Origin: Defluviitaleaceae bacterium
GTDB lineage: Bacteria; Bacillota; Clostridia; Lachnospirales; UBA5962
Length of the DNA stretch: 59,979 bases
Direction of reading: 5' to 3'
Assembly (NCBI GenBank): GCA_009787355.1
Contig: WRGD01000150.1
Coordinates: 1 to 59,979, forward strand
Position 1 is the first letter of the stretch; the number at the start of each line of letters is the position of its first letter. Positions 28,312 through 36,204 of the stretch are shown piece by piece. Both the position numbers and the translations under genes were made by a program. The notes beneath the pieces were generated by a model. The model was not told the DNA's origin, did no database searches, and saw nothing but the letters and a program-made list of their open reading frames with translations.

Positions 28312-30466
28312 AGCTGGCATAATAATAGCTGAGAGATACAAAATAATAGAAAAAATAGGAATAGGTGGAATGGCAATAGTGTATAGAGCCACAGACCTAA
28401 AACTAAATAGAAATATAACATTTAAAGTTTTAAAAGAAGAACATTTAGTGGACGATTTTGTTTTTTCAAAATTTAATACAGAGGCAAAAGCAGCTGCAAG
28501 TTTAAATAGTCAAAATATAGTAAACGTTTACGATGTAGGTGTAGAAGATAATATTCATTATATAGTAATGGAATTTATTGATGGTATAACTTTAAAACAA
28601 CTTATAAACAGCAGGTCTCCATTTGAAAATGAAGAAGCAATAGGTGTTGCAATACAAATAGCACAAGCTTTAAAGCATGCCCATGAAAGCAATGTTATAC
28701 ATCAAGATATAAAACCCCAAAATATATTAATAACAAATGAAGGAATTGTGAAAGTTACAGATTTTGGTATAGCGAAAGCTCAAGTTTCTTCATCTACTAC
28801 AACAACATCGACCCCTATGGGTAGTGTACATTATTTTTCGCCAGAACAAGCACGGGGAAGATATGTAGACCATAGAAGTGATATATATTCTTTGGGTATT
28901 ATTTTATTTGAGATGGTTACAGGAGAGTTACCTTTCGATGGAGACACTTCTGTAGCAATAGCATTAAAACATATAAATGAGCCTATTCCAGAACTTCCAG
29001 ACGAAGTTAGTGAAAGTTTAAGAGCTATTATAATAAAAGCAACCCATAAATTATCTAACAAGCGTTATAATACAATAGAAGAAATGCTTGAAGATTTAAA
29101 ACTTGCTATAACATATAAAATTAAGCCGAATGAAGATGAGCATTTTGATTTATCTCCAACTATCAAAATAGACGAAAAAGAATATGAAATAATAGAAAAA
29201 GAATCGGAAATAGCAGCAACTTCTTCTGAATACTCTCAGTCTTTTAGTATAGAAAAAAAAGAGGAAAATAATTATCCTAAATATAGGTTTTTTAATCAAA
29301 ACAAAAAATCTATATTAAAATTAAACGAAAAAAAAATAATAATTTTTGCTATTGCAACAGCATTAATTTTAATAGGTTTTATTGTAACTATTACTTTTAG
29401 GGAGCTTTTTTCTAATAATATAAATGGAGACTCTTATACTGAAGAAATACCGAATTTTGTAGGTGATAACATAGATTATGCTATATCTTTTTTGGCTGAA
29501 AAAGATATAGAAATAGAGATAGAACAAGTATATTCAAATGAAGAATACGGAACGATTCTGTATCAAGATATAGATAATATTACAAATATTACAAGCGTAG
29601 ACCAAATAGAAAATATATTTTTTAGAGTTAGTCGTGGTGAATTTAGTTTTACTCTACCAAATTTAATTGGTCGTTCTCTAAATGAGGTACAGGGAATGCT
29701 TATAGATATAGAACAAATAGAGTTAAGACATACTGTTATACAAAACGATATTATACCAATTGGAATTGTTATTGATCAATTTCCAGATTTAGGCGTAGAA
29801 ATAGGGGAAGGTTCGGTCGTATATGTAGAAGTGAGCGGTGGAGCAGGTATTACAAATGTTACAGTACCAAATCTTGTTGGTTTATCTGTAACCGCTGCAA
29901 ACACTACGCTTGCTGGATTAAATCTTTTGCCAAATATAAATTCTGTACACAATGAAAATGTTGCTGTAAATACTGTTATAAGTCATTCTCCATCTGCTAA
30001 TGCCTCTGTTCCTTTGGGTACTTCTATTTCTATTGTTGTATCGATGGGTCCAGCAGAACAAGAAATTTCTACAGAAATTATCCCATCAGAACCTGATACA
30101 AACGACTTACCTGTAGAAACAAATACAAATATAGAAACAGTTGCAGAAGAACTACAAGAAAATAATAATATTGTAGATAATGATACTACATTAGGTACTG
30201 AAATTGATACTGAGACAATACCAACACAACCTATTCTTAATATTGTTAATGTATCATTTTCACTTCCTGGAGATTTTAATATAGAAAATGACCCTCTTCT
30301 TCATGTAACAATATTAAATGAAAATGATGTAGTATTTGAAAATCAAGTTTCTGCGAGTAGTTTCCCATTCTCTTTAGATTTACAAGGGATTGGTAGTAGA
30401 ACAGTAAGATTGTTTATACAAGGTAGTTTAGTAAGTTATTCTATAGTGAATTTTGATAACCAATAA
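28301..30466 (+). CDS. prkC: Membrane Ser/Thr protein kinase with PASTA repeats
   Basis: Wall-sensing kinase of about 721 residues. The Hanks-type catalytic domain (about 10-275) has GIGGMAIVYRATD, FKVLK, VTDFGIAKA and the SPEQARG activation segment. The catalytic loop reads HQDIKPQN, with Gln in place of the usual HRD arginine. A membrane helix at about 344-366 is followed by three PASTA repeats (IPNFVGDN, LPNLIGRSL, VPNLVGLSV) and a C-terminal beta-rich domain. The GTG at 28292 is possible, but the ATG at 28301 has an AAGGTG site. Confidence 0.95.
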   Translation: MLLKAGIIIAERYKIIEKIGIGGMAIVYRATDLKLNRNITFKVLKEEHLVDDFVFSKFNTEAKAAASLNSQNIVNVYDVGVEDNIHYIVMEFIDGITLKQLINSRSPFENEEAIGVAIQIAQALKHAHESNVIHQDIKPQNILITNEGIVKVTDFGIAKAQVSSSTTTTSTPMGSVHYFSPEQARGRYVDHRSDIYSLGIILFEMVTGELPFDGDTSVAIALKHINEPIPELPDEVSESLRAIIIKATHKLSNKRYNTIEEMLEDLKLAITYKIKPNEDEHFDLSPTIKIDEKEYEIIEKESEIAATSSEYSQSFSIEKKEENNYPKYRFFNQNKKSILKLNEKKIIIFAIATALILIGFIVTITFRELFSNNINGDSYTEEIPNFVGDNIDYAISFLAEKDIEIEIEQVYSNEEYGTILYQDIDNITNITSVDQIENIFFRVSRGEFSFTLPNLIGRSLNEVQGMLIDIEQIELRHTVIQNDIIPIGIVIDQFPDLGVEIGEGSVVYVEVSGGAGITNVTVPNLVGLSVTAANTTLAGLNLLPNINSVHNENVAVNTVISHSPSANASVPLGTSISIVVSMGPAEQEISTEIIPSEPDTNDLPVETNTNIETVAEELQENNNIVDNDTTLGTEIDTETIPTQPILNIVNVSFSLPGDFNIENDPLLHVTILNENDVVFENQVSASSFPFSLDLQGIGSRTVRLFIQGSLVSYSIVNFDNQ

Positions 30467-30492
30467 TTTTTAAAAATAAAAAGAGGTGCTAT

Positions 30493-31365
30493 ATTAAAGG
30501 AAGGATAATACAAAGTATAGGTGGTATATATTATGTGGATACAGAACACGAAGTATATATATGTAAGCCAAAGGGGATTTTTAGAAAAAAGGGAATAGAT
30601 CCTATAGTTGGAGATTTTGTAGATATAGATATAATAGACAAAATATTAAAAGAAGGAACTATAATAGATATATCAAATCGAAAAAATAAATTAATTCGCC
30701 CAAAAGTTGCAAATATAGACCAAAGTATATTAGTATTTTCTATTACAGACCCTCCTATAAATTTAGATTTACTAGATAGACTTATAATATTATCAGAGGA
30801 GCAACATTTAAATATAATAATAGTTTTAAACAAATGTGATAAGTATATAAATTCTGAAATAGTAGATTTATACCAAAATATAGGTTATAAAATAATAGAA
30901 ACATCTACTTATACAAACGAAGGTATCGATATTTTAAAAAATATGCTTTTGAGTAAAATATCAGTTTTTTGTGGACAATCTGGAGTTGGGAAATCTAGTC
31001 TTATAAATGCGATAATAGGTAGAAACGTAATGGAAACAGGGGAGATAAGTGAAAAGGGAAAAAGGGGTAAACATACAACAACTTCTTCTAAATTAATAAA
31101 ATTCGAAAATGAAAATTCATATATAGTAGATTCTCCTGGATTTTCAAACCTTAATATTAATATAGACAAATCTAATTTGGAAAATTATTTTATAGAATTT
31201 GTTGAATTTTTGAATGGTTGTAAATTTTCCAATTGTGAACATATAGACGAATCTGTTGAGAATTGTAATATAAAAAAGAATGTGAATATTAAAATTTCAA
31301 AAGAAAGATATGAAAGATATACAAAAATATATAAAGAATTAAAAAATATGAGGAATAATAGATAA
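30493..31365 (+). CDS. rsgA: Ribosome small-subunit-dependent GTPase A, apparent ATT start
   Basis: Circularly permuted GTPase that helps 30S assembly. An N-terminal OB fold precedes G4 (LNKCD), then G1 (GQSGVGKSSL) and G3 (DSPGF), then a zinc motif with Cys-Cys-His-Cys ligands (CKFSNCEH and later Cys). The first standard start, GTG at 30535, would cut away the first OB strand. Upstream in frame the codons read KGRIIQSIGGIYYV, the normal family N-terminus, preceded by ATT at 30493 with GAGGTG 4 bp upstream. No ATG, GTG or TTG lies between. I therefore call an ATT start, giving 290 residues. Confidence 0.88.
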   Translation: MKGRIIQSIGGIYYVDTEHEVYICKPKGIFRKKGIDPIVGDFVDIDIIDKILKEGTIIDISNRKNKLIRPKVANIDQSILVFSITDPPINLDLLDRLIILSEEQHLNIIIVLNKCDKYINSEIVDLYQNIGYKIIETSTYTNEGIDILKNMLLSKISVFCGQSGVGKSSLINAIIGRNVMETGEISEKGKRGKHTTTSSKLIKFENENSYIVDSPGFSNLNINIDKSNLENYFIEFVEFLNGCKFSNCEHIDESVENCNIKKNVNIKISKERYERYTKIYKELKNMRNNR

Positions 31366-32016
31366 ATGAATAAATTAGCACCGTCCTTACTTGCTGCAAA
31401 TTTTTCAAATTTAGAAAAAGACATCAAAATTTTAGAAAATGAAAAAGTAGATTATTTACACATAGATGTTATGGATGGTCATTTTGTACCAAATATATCT
31501 TTCGGGATACCAATTTTAGAATCTATTAGAAAAATAACGAATTTAACTTTTGATTGTCATCTTATGATAACAAATCCTAGCAAATATATAGAGGAATTTT
31601 GTAAATATTGTGATATTATAACATTCCACGTAGAGATAGAAGAAAATATAAATCAAAATATAAAAAAAGTAAAAGAAATGGGTAAAAAAGTTGGTCTTGC
31701 TATTAATCCAAATACTGATAAAGAAAAAATAATAAAATATATAAAAGACCTAGATATGATAACAGTAATGAGTGTAGAAGCAGGTTTTGGTGGACAGAAA
31801 TTTATACCAAAATCACTCGAGACTATAAAATACTATAGAGATTTTATAGTCCAAAACAATTTAAAGTTGGATATAGAAGTAGATGGCGGCATAAATTTAG
31901 AAAATGTAAAGTCGGTTTTAGATGTTGGGGCAAATGTTGTTGTGGCTGGTAGCTCTATATTAAGAGCAAATGATATAAGAAGAAGTGTAAGAGAGTTCTT
32001 GAGTATTATGTCATAA
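31366..32016 (+). CDS. rpe: Ribulose-phosphate 3-epimerase
   Basis: TIM-barrel enzyme of 216 residues interconverting ribulose 5-phosphate and xylulose 5-phosphate in the pentose phosphate pathway. Motifs: LAPSLLAANFSNLE, HIDVMDGHFVPN, CHLMITNPSKY, SVEAGFGGQKFI and IEVDGGIN. It starts directly after the rsgA stop, the usual rsgA-rpe arrangement. With the window's transketolase it feeds pentoses from xylan into glycolysis. Confidence 0.97.
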   Translation: MNKLAPSLLAANFSNLEKDIKILENEKVDYLHIDVMDGHFVPNISFGIPILESIRKITNLTFDCHLMITNPSKYIEEFCKYCDIITFHVEIEENINQNIKKVKEMGKKVGLAINPNTDKEKIIKYIKDLDMITVMSVEAGFGGQKFIPKSLETIKYYRDFIVQNNLKLDIEVDGGINLENVKSVLDVGANVVVAGSSILRANDIRRSVREFLSIMS

Positions 32017-32061
32017 AATTAATTTAATTTAATGACTAAGTAAATAAGATACTAAGAGATG

Positions 32062-32091
32062 TTGAACTATTGGACTAAATCATGGTATAAT
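32062..32091 (+). promoter_or_regulatory. Candidate promoter before the spore-surface-like gene
   Basis: TTGAAC (32062-32067) and TATAAT (32086-32091) are separated by 18 bp, about 140 bp before the ATG at 32235. A small palindrome AGTGATTCACT lies downstream at about 32128. Whether a sporulation sigma factor acts here cannot be told. Confidence 0.4.
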
Positions 32092-32234
32092 ATTTGTAGA
32101 AATATAACAACAAATTATTAGAGTGGAGAGTGATTCACTTCTAACTTTATTAATATTATAAAAAGTAAACATTTTCAAGTTTATTGCATAAATTATTTTA
32201 TAAGTAAGGATAAGCAGTAAATGAGGGGTGTATT

Positions 32235-33044
32235 ATGTCGATGCCGAAATTTCCAGAAAAATCTACTATTTTTACAAGAGATGAAGCAATAAATGCTATT
32301 ATTACCTCCATAGCAATGGAAGAGGCTGCTCTTGGAAATATTTTAAATGCTGAAAGTGAAAAGATAAAATTTGCAATAAAATATATAAAAGAAAATAATT
32401 ATAGCCCAAAATATTTAGTAGACATTAATAAAAGTGTAGAAAATGTTGTATTAGCTGCAAATGATATGCAGATTATTTTGAAAAACAAGCTAGACATTGC
32501 AATTAGAGAAAAAGAAGATAATAAAAAACCGGATGAAAAGCCATATAAACCAAATAAGCCTTATAATAAAAAACAAGATTTTCAAAATATAGATATACCT
32601 CAGCATAAAACAGAAAACTCTCTAGAGGTACCAAAATATTTAGAAAATAATAAAACTGCGTTTGTTTCATATAGTAAGTGTTGGAGAAAAGGGAATTATA
32701 TAAAATTAAAGAAGTACAGTGAAGATATAAATGAAAAAATAAATCTAAACAATGGGTTAATATTTTTACCTAAAAATACAGAATATATAATAAATTTTGA
32801 TATACACATTCTTAATCCTTTAGAAGGAGATATAGAAGTAAACTTCTTTTTTTCTTCTGGTAAGAGAAAACAGTATAAATTTTTTTATCCTATTTTTTTA
32901 GAAGGTAAATATTTTATAAAAGAAGAAATAAAAATTAATGCACAAGATGAAGATAGTTTTATATCTTTATTACTAGAGTCTCCAAATGATGTAAAATTAG
33001 AATACGGAAAAATATCAATTCTTTTTCTACACAAAAATAGCTAA
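32235..33044 (+). CDS. Hypothetical protein, possible spore-surface protein
   Basis: A 269-residue protein. The N-terminal region (about 1-85) reads FTRDEAINAIITSIAMEEAA, then LGNILNAESEKIKFAI and a helix INKSVENVVLAANDMQ. I have seen this helical motif at the start of clostridial exosporium or collagen-like proteins. A Lys/Pro-rich linker (about 96-120) leads to a beta-rich C-terminal domain (about 140-265) that might be a jelly roll. No signal peptide is present, as expected for mother-cell-assembled coat proteins. The functional label is an inference. Confidence 0.7.
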   Translation: MSMPKFPEKSTIFTRDEAINAIITSIAMEEAALGNILNAESEKIKFAIKYIKENNYSPKYLVDINKSVENVVLAANDMQIILKNKLDIAIREKEDNKKPDEKPYKPNKPYNKKQDFQNIDIPQHKTENSLEVPKYLENNKTAFVSYSKCWRKGNYIKLKKYSEDINEKINLNNGLIFLPKNTEYIINFDIHILNPLEGDIEVNFFFSSGKRKQYKFFYPIFLEGKYFIKEEIKINAQDEDSFISLLLESPNDVKLEYGKISILFLHKNS

Positions 33045-33098
33045 AGCTACTAAGCTTCTTTTTGGCACATGTTGTTTATATATGAATGAAGGATATTA

Positions 33099-33518
33099 AT
33101 GATAAGTTTAGCTATAGAAGATAAAAAAAATTTTATGAAAAAACTATTTAAAGAAAATATTTTTGATAATTTTTTTGTAACATATATAGAAATTGTAAAT
33201 TTTGCAAATTTCGAAATAAAGACTAAGCAAAATCCACAAAGTTGGCAAATTTTAAAACCATATGCCTATAATATAATAAAAGGTAACGAAACTCCAAAAT
33301 CTATGAAAATAATATTTACTTTATCAGAAGAAATTTCTAATAAAATAAATCCAGACTATGAATTTTTTTTGAATTTATATTTTCAAAATGAATTGTACTT
33401 TACAACAGGAACATCACCAAAAAAATTTACTCTAGATAAATCTATAAATTATATATGGGAAGATTATGTGAAAAATTTTATGAATAAAAATCTTATACAA
33501 TATATTTCAATAGAATAA
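33099..33518 (+). CDS. DUF5721-like protein
   Basis: A 139-residue cytoplasmic protein that resembles DUF5721, a family I recall from Lachnospiraceae. Support: an N-terminal helix with IEDKKNFMKKLF, then SWQILKPYAYNIIKGNETPKS, and a strand MKIIFTLSEE. The function of the family is unknown. It follows the possible spore-surface gene by 54 bp and is closed by a strong terminator, so the two may be cotranscribed. Confidence 0.65.
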   Translation: MISLAIEDKKNFMKKLFKENIFDNFFVTYIEIVNFANFEIKTKQNPQSWQILKPYAYNIIKGNETPKSMKIIFTLSEEISNKINPDYEFFLNLYFQNELYFTTGTSPKKFTLDKSINYIWEDYVKNFMNKNLIQYISIE

Positions 33519-33521
33519 AAA

Positions 33522-33555
33522 AAACCTGTGTAAACTTAGTTTAACACAGGTTTTT
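33522..33555 (+). terminator. Rho-independent terminator after the DUF5721-like gene
   Basis: A 14 bp stem with a single bulged A: arms AAACCTGTGTAAAC (33522-33535) and 33539-33553, loop TTA, then TT. The A-run before and T-run after allow use on both strands. A weaker hairpin (GTTAAG at 33618 with CTTAAC at 33641) lies further down in the mreB leader. Confidence 0.88.
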
Positions 33556-33775
33556 ACATATTATTAAATTATTCTTGAAAATTTTAATAAAAAGATGTAT
33601 ATTATGTAATAGGATAAGTTAAGTCTTGTTTCAAATAAAACTTAACCACATTAAATTTGATTTTTGGGTTATATTTTAGAAAAATAGTCAATAATAGTCT
33701 ATATAATTAAAATTTTGATATTATATTGAAATTTGTGAGATTAATTTTTTTAGTACGTGAAGTTTAGGAGGAATA

Positions 33776-34795
33776 ATGATTTCCAGAGATTTGGGTATAG
33801 ATTTGGGAACTGCTAATATTTTAGTTTTTATGAAAAACAAAGGTATTATTATAAATGAACCATCAGTTGTTGCCCTTAATACTTCTAATAATAATGTTCT
33901 TGCTGTTGGTGATGAAGCTAAGCAAATGATAGGTAGAACTCCGGGTAATATTGTTGCAATAAGACCTATGAAAGATGGAGTTATAGCCGATTTTGATTCT
34001 ACAAAAGCAATGCTAAAATATTTTATAAAAAAATCTTTAGCAACATCTTTTTTTAGTCCAAGACCTAGAGTCGTTATTTGTGTACCTAGTGGTATTACAG
34101 AAGTAGAAAAAAGAGCTGTTTTGGAAAGTACGATTGCAGCTGGAACAAAACAAAACAATGCTTTTTTGATAGAAGAACCTATGGCAGCAGCTATTGGAGC
34201 AGGATTACCAGTTGGAGAGCCAGTTGGCTCTATGGTTGTAGATATTGGTGGTGGTACTAGTGAGGTTGCTGTTATATCTCTTGGGGGTATTGTAACAAGT
34301 AAATCACTTAGAATAGCTGGAGACGAACTAGACGAGTATATAGTAAGTTATATAAAAAAAGAATATAGTTTAGCTATTGGAGAGCGTACGGCAGAAGAAA
34401 TAAAAATAACTATAGGTTCTGTTTTTGAGCCAGACCCTCATTTGCAAATGAATGTTCGTGGAAGAGATCTCATAAGTGGATTACCAAAAACTATTACAGT
34501 TTCATCTTCAGAGGTACAAAGAGCTATAGAAGAGCCAGTTGCTTCTATTATAGATGCAATAAAATTTACCTTGGAAAAAACTCCTCCAGAACTTGCTGCC
34601 GATATTATGGAAACTGGTATTGTTCTTACTGGTGGTGGAGCACTTCTTGGAGATTTAGACAAGCTAATAAGTTTTGAAACAGGAATGCCTGTTATAATAG
34701 CTGAAGAACCTCTGAACTGTGTTGCAAATGGTACAGGGCTTGTTCTTGAAAATTTAGAAAGATTAAAAAATGTTTTAATCTCTACTAGAAAATAA
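33776..34795 (+). CDS. mreB: Rod-shape-determining actin homologue MreB/Mbl
   Basis: Bacterial actin of 339 residues that guides side-wall synthesis. Nucleotide-binding motifs are clear: [13 protein letters not shown] (phosphate 1), [18 protein letters not shown] (phosphate 2) and [12 protein letters not shown] (adenosine). A GGAGGAAT site precedes the ATG. It heads an operon with mreC, mreD, PBP2 and minC. Whether it corresponds to MreB or to an Mbl paralogue cannot be decided here, but its place before mreC favours MreB. Confidence 0.96.
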   Translation: MISRDLGIDLGTANILVFMKNKGIIINEPSVVALNTSNNNVLAVGDEAKQMIGRTPGNIVAIRPMKDGVIADFDSTKAMLKYFIKKSLATSFFSPRPRVVICVPSGITEVEKRAVLESTIAAGTKQNNAFLIEEPMAAAIGAGLPVGEPVGSMVVDIGGGTSEVAVISLGGIVTSKSLRIAGDELDEYIVSYIKKEYSLAIGERTAEEIKITIGSVFEPDPHLQMNVRGRDLISGLPKTITVSSSEVQRAIEEPVASIIDAIKFTLEKTPPELAADIMETGIVLTGGGALLGDLDKLISFETGMPVIIAEEPLNCVANGTGLVLENLERLKNVLISTRK

Positions 34796-34841
34796 AGAAA
34801 GGTAAAATCGCATTAAAATTAATTTGTGATTATATGTAATT

Positions 34842-35657
34842 ATGAAAAAGCCAAAAGTTTTTTTTTTGATTTTAGCGATGATACTTTGTATAATTTCTAT
34901 AGTAGTTACTGCTGGTTTTAGAACTCCCGAGATACTTTCTACTTCTTTTGGATTTGTTATTATTCCAGCGCAAAATGTTTTAAATAATATTTCTAATGTT
35001 TTTAATAATGCACTACACCATTTTAGAAATACAAATTACTTAATTAGAGAAAATGAAAGAATGGAAAGAGAATTAGAAGAACTAAGATTTCTTGTTACTA
35101 GACTAGAACTTTTGGAAGAAAATAATATCGATTTAAACGAGCTTTTAGAAATGCGAGCTAGATATCCATTGTACGATATGATAGGTGCAAGTATTATATC
35201 TAGAGATAACAACAATTGGAATTCTAGGTTTAATATAAATGCTGGTAATTCTAATGGTGTTTCGCAAAATATGGTTGTAGTTGCAAGAGGTGCTCTAGTT
35301 GGTAGAGTTAGTTTTAGTGGTCATAATTATTCTATAGTAACTCCTATAATAGATGATACAAGCGTTGTTGGAGCAGTATCTAGTAGAAGTGGTACTGTTG
35401 GTTTTATTCGTGGAGATTTGACATTAGGAAGCAATGGTCTTGTTATTTTTGAAACAGAATTAAACGCAGATATAATAGAAGGTGATATAATAAGAACATC
35501 TGCTTTTGGTTCTATTTTCCCTCCTGGTATACTTATAGGAACTGTTACAGACACAATAAATATAGTAGACCAAAATATAATAGCTATTGTAGAACCTATT
35601 GTAGATTTTAATAATCTTAACAATGTTCTTATTATAAAAAGTGTAGATTTAGATTAA
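34842..35657 (+). CDS. mreC: Rod-shape-determining protein MreC
   Basis: A 271-residue scaffold of the elongasome with one N-terminal membrane helix (about 7-27), a coiled coil (about 60-105, rich in Glu/Leu/Arg) and an extracytoplasmic beta domain (about 115-270). The beta domain has RDNNNWNSRFNINAGNSNGV and VGRVSFSGHNYSIVTPI. It links MreB filaments to PBP2 and RodA. Confidence 0.95.
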   Translation: MKKPKVFFLILAMILCIISIVVTAGFRTPEILSTSFGFVIIPAQNVLNNISNVFNNALHHFRNTNYLIRENERMERELEELRFLVTRLELLEENNIDLNELLEMRARYPLYDMIGASIISRDNNNWNSRFNINAGNSNGVSQNMVVVARGALVGRVSFSGHNYSIVTPIIDDTSVVGAVSSRSGTVGFIRGDLTLGSNGLVIFETELNADIIEGDIIRTSAFGSIFPPGILIGTVTDTINIVDQNIIAIVEPIVDFNNLNNVLIIKSVDLD

Positions 35658-35677
35658 TTTGTGGAAAAAGTTAGAAA

Positions 35678-36187
35678 ATGAGAATATTAATATTAACAGC
35701 TATAATTTTAATTAATTTTATATTACAAACAACTTTTAGAGTAGAAATTTTCGGAATATCTCCGAATACTGCCATAATAATAGTTGTTTCTTTTGCTATA
35801 TTAAGACAAGATGTAGAAGGAGGAATAATTGGTTTTTTTACCGGTCTTCTTCACGATGTTTTTTTTGGTAATTCTATAGGATTTAATGCTTTAGTATACA
35901 TGCTTATCGGATTTTTTGCTGGAAAACCTTTTAAGGATTTTAATAAAGATAATTATTTGCTACCACTTTTTTTAGTTACAATTGCTACTATTTTCTATAA
36001 TTTTAGCCATTATATTTTTCATTTTTTATTTAGAGCAAGGTTAGAGCTTTTTGAATATGGTTTGAACATTATATTACCTAGTTCTCTATACAATTTAGCT
36101 TTATCATTCCCAATTTATATATTTTTATATATAGTAAATGAAAAAATCGAGATAGTAGAGAAATCTAAAAGAAGAATTTTCAAGTAA
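35678..36187 (+). CDS. mreD: Rod-shape-determining membrane protein MreD
   Basis: A 169-residue polytopic membrane protein with about five hydrophobic segments, the size and layout of MreD. The GGIIGFFTGLLHDVFFGNSIG segment (about residues 48-68) is the conserved feature. It sits between mreC and PBP2 with 20 and 17 bp gaps. Confidence 0.93.
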   Translation: MRILILTAIILINFILQTTFRVEIFGISPNTAIIIVVSFAILRQDVEGGIIGFFTGLLHDVFFGNSIGFNALVYMLIGFFAGKPFKDFNKDNYLLPLFLVTIATIFYNFSHYIFHFLFRARLELFEYGLNIILPSSLYNLALSFPIYIFLYIVNEKIEIVEKSKRRIFK

Positions 36188-36204
36188 ATTTAAGAGGTAT
36201 ACAA

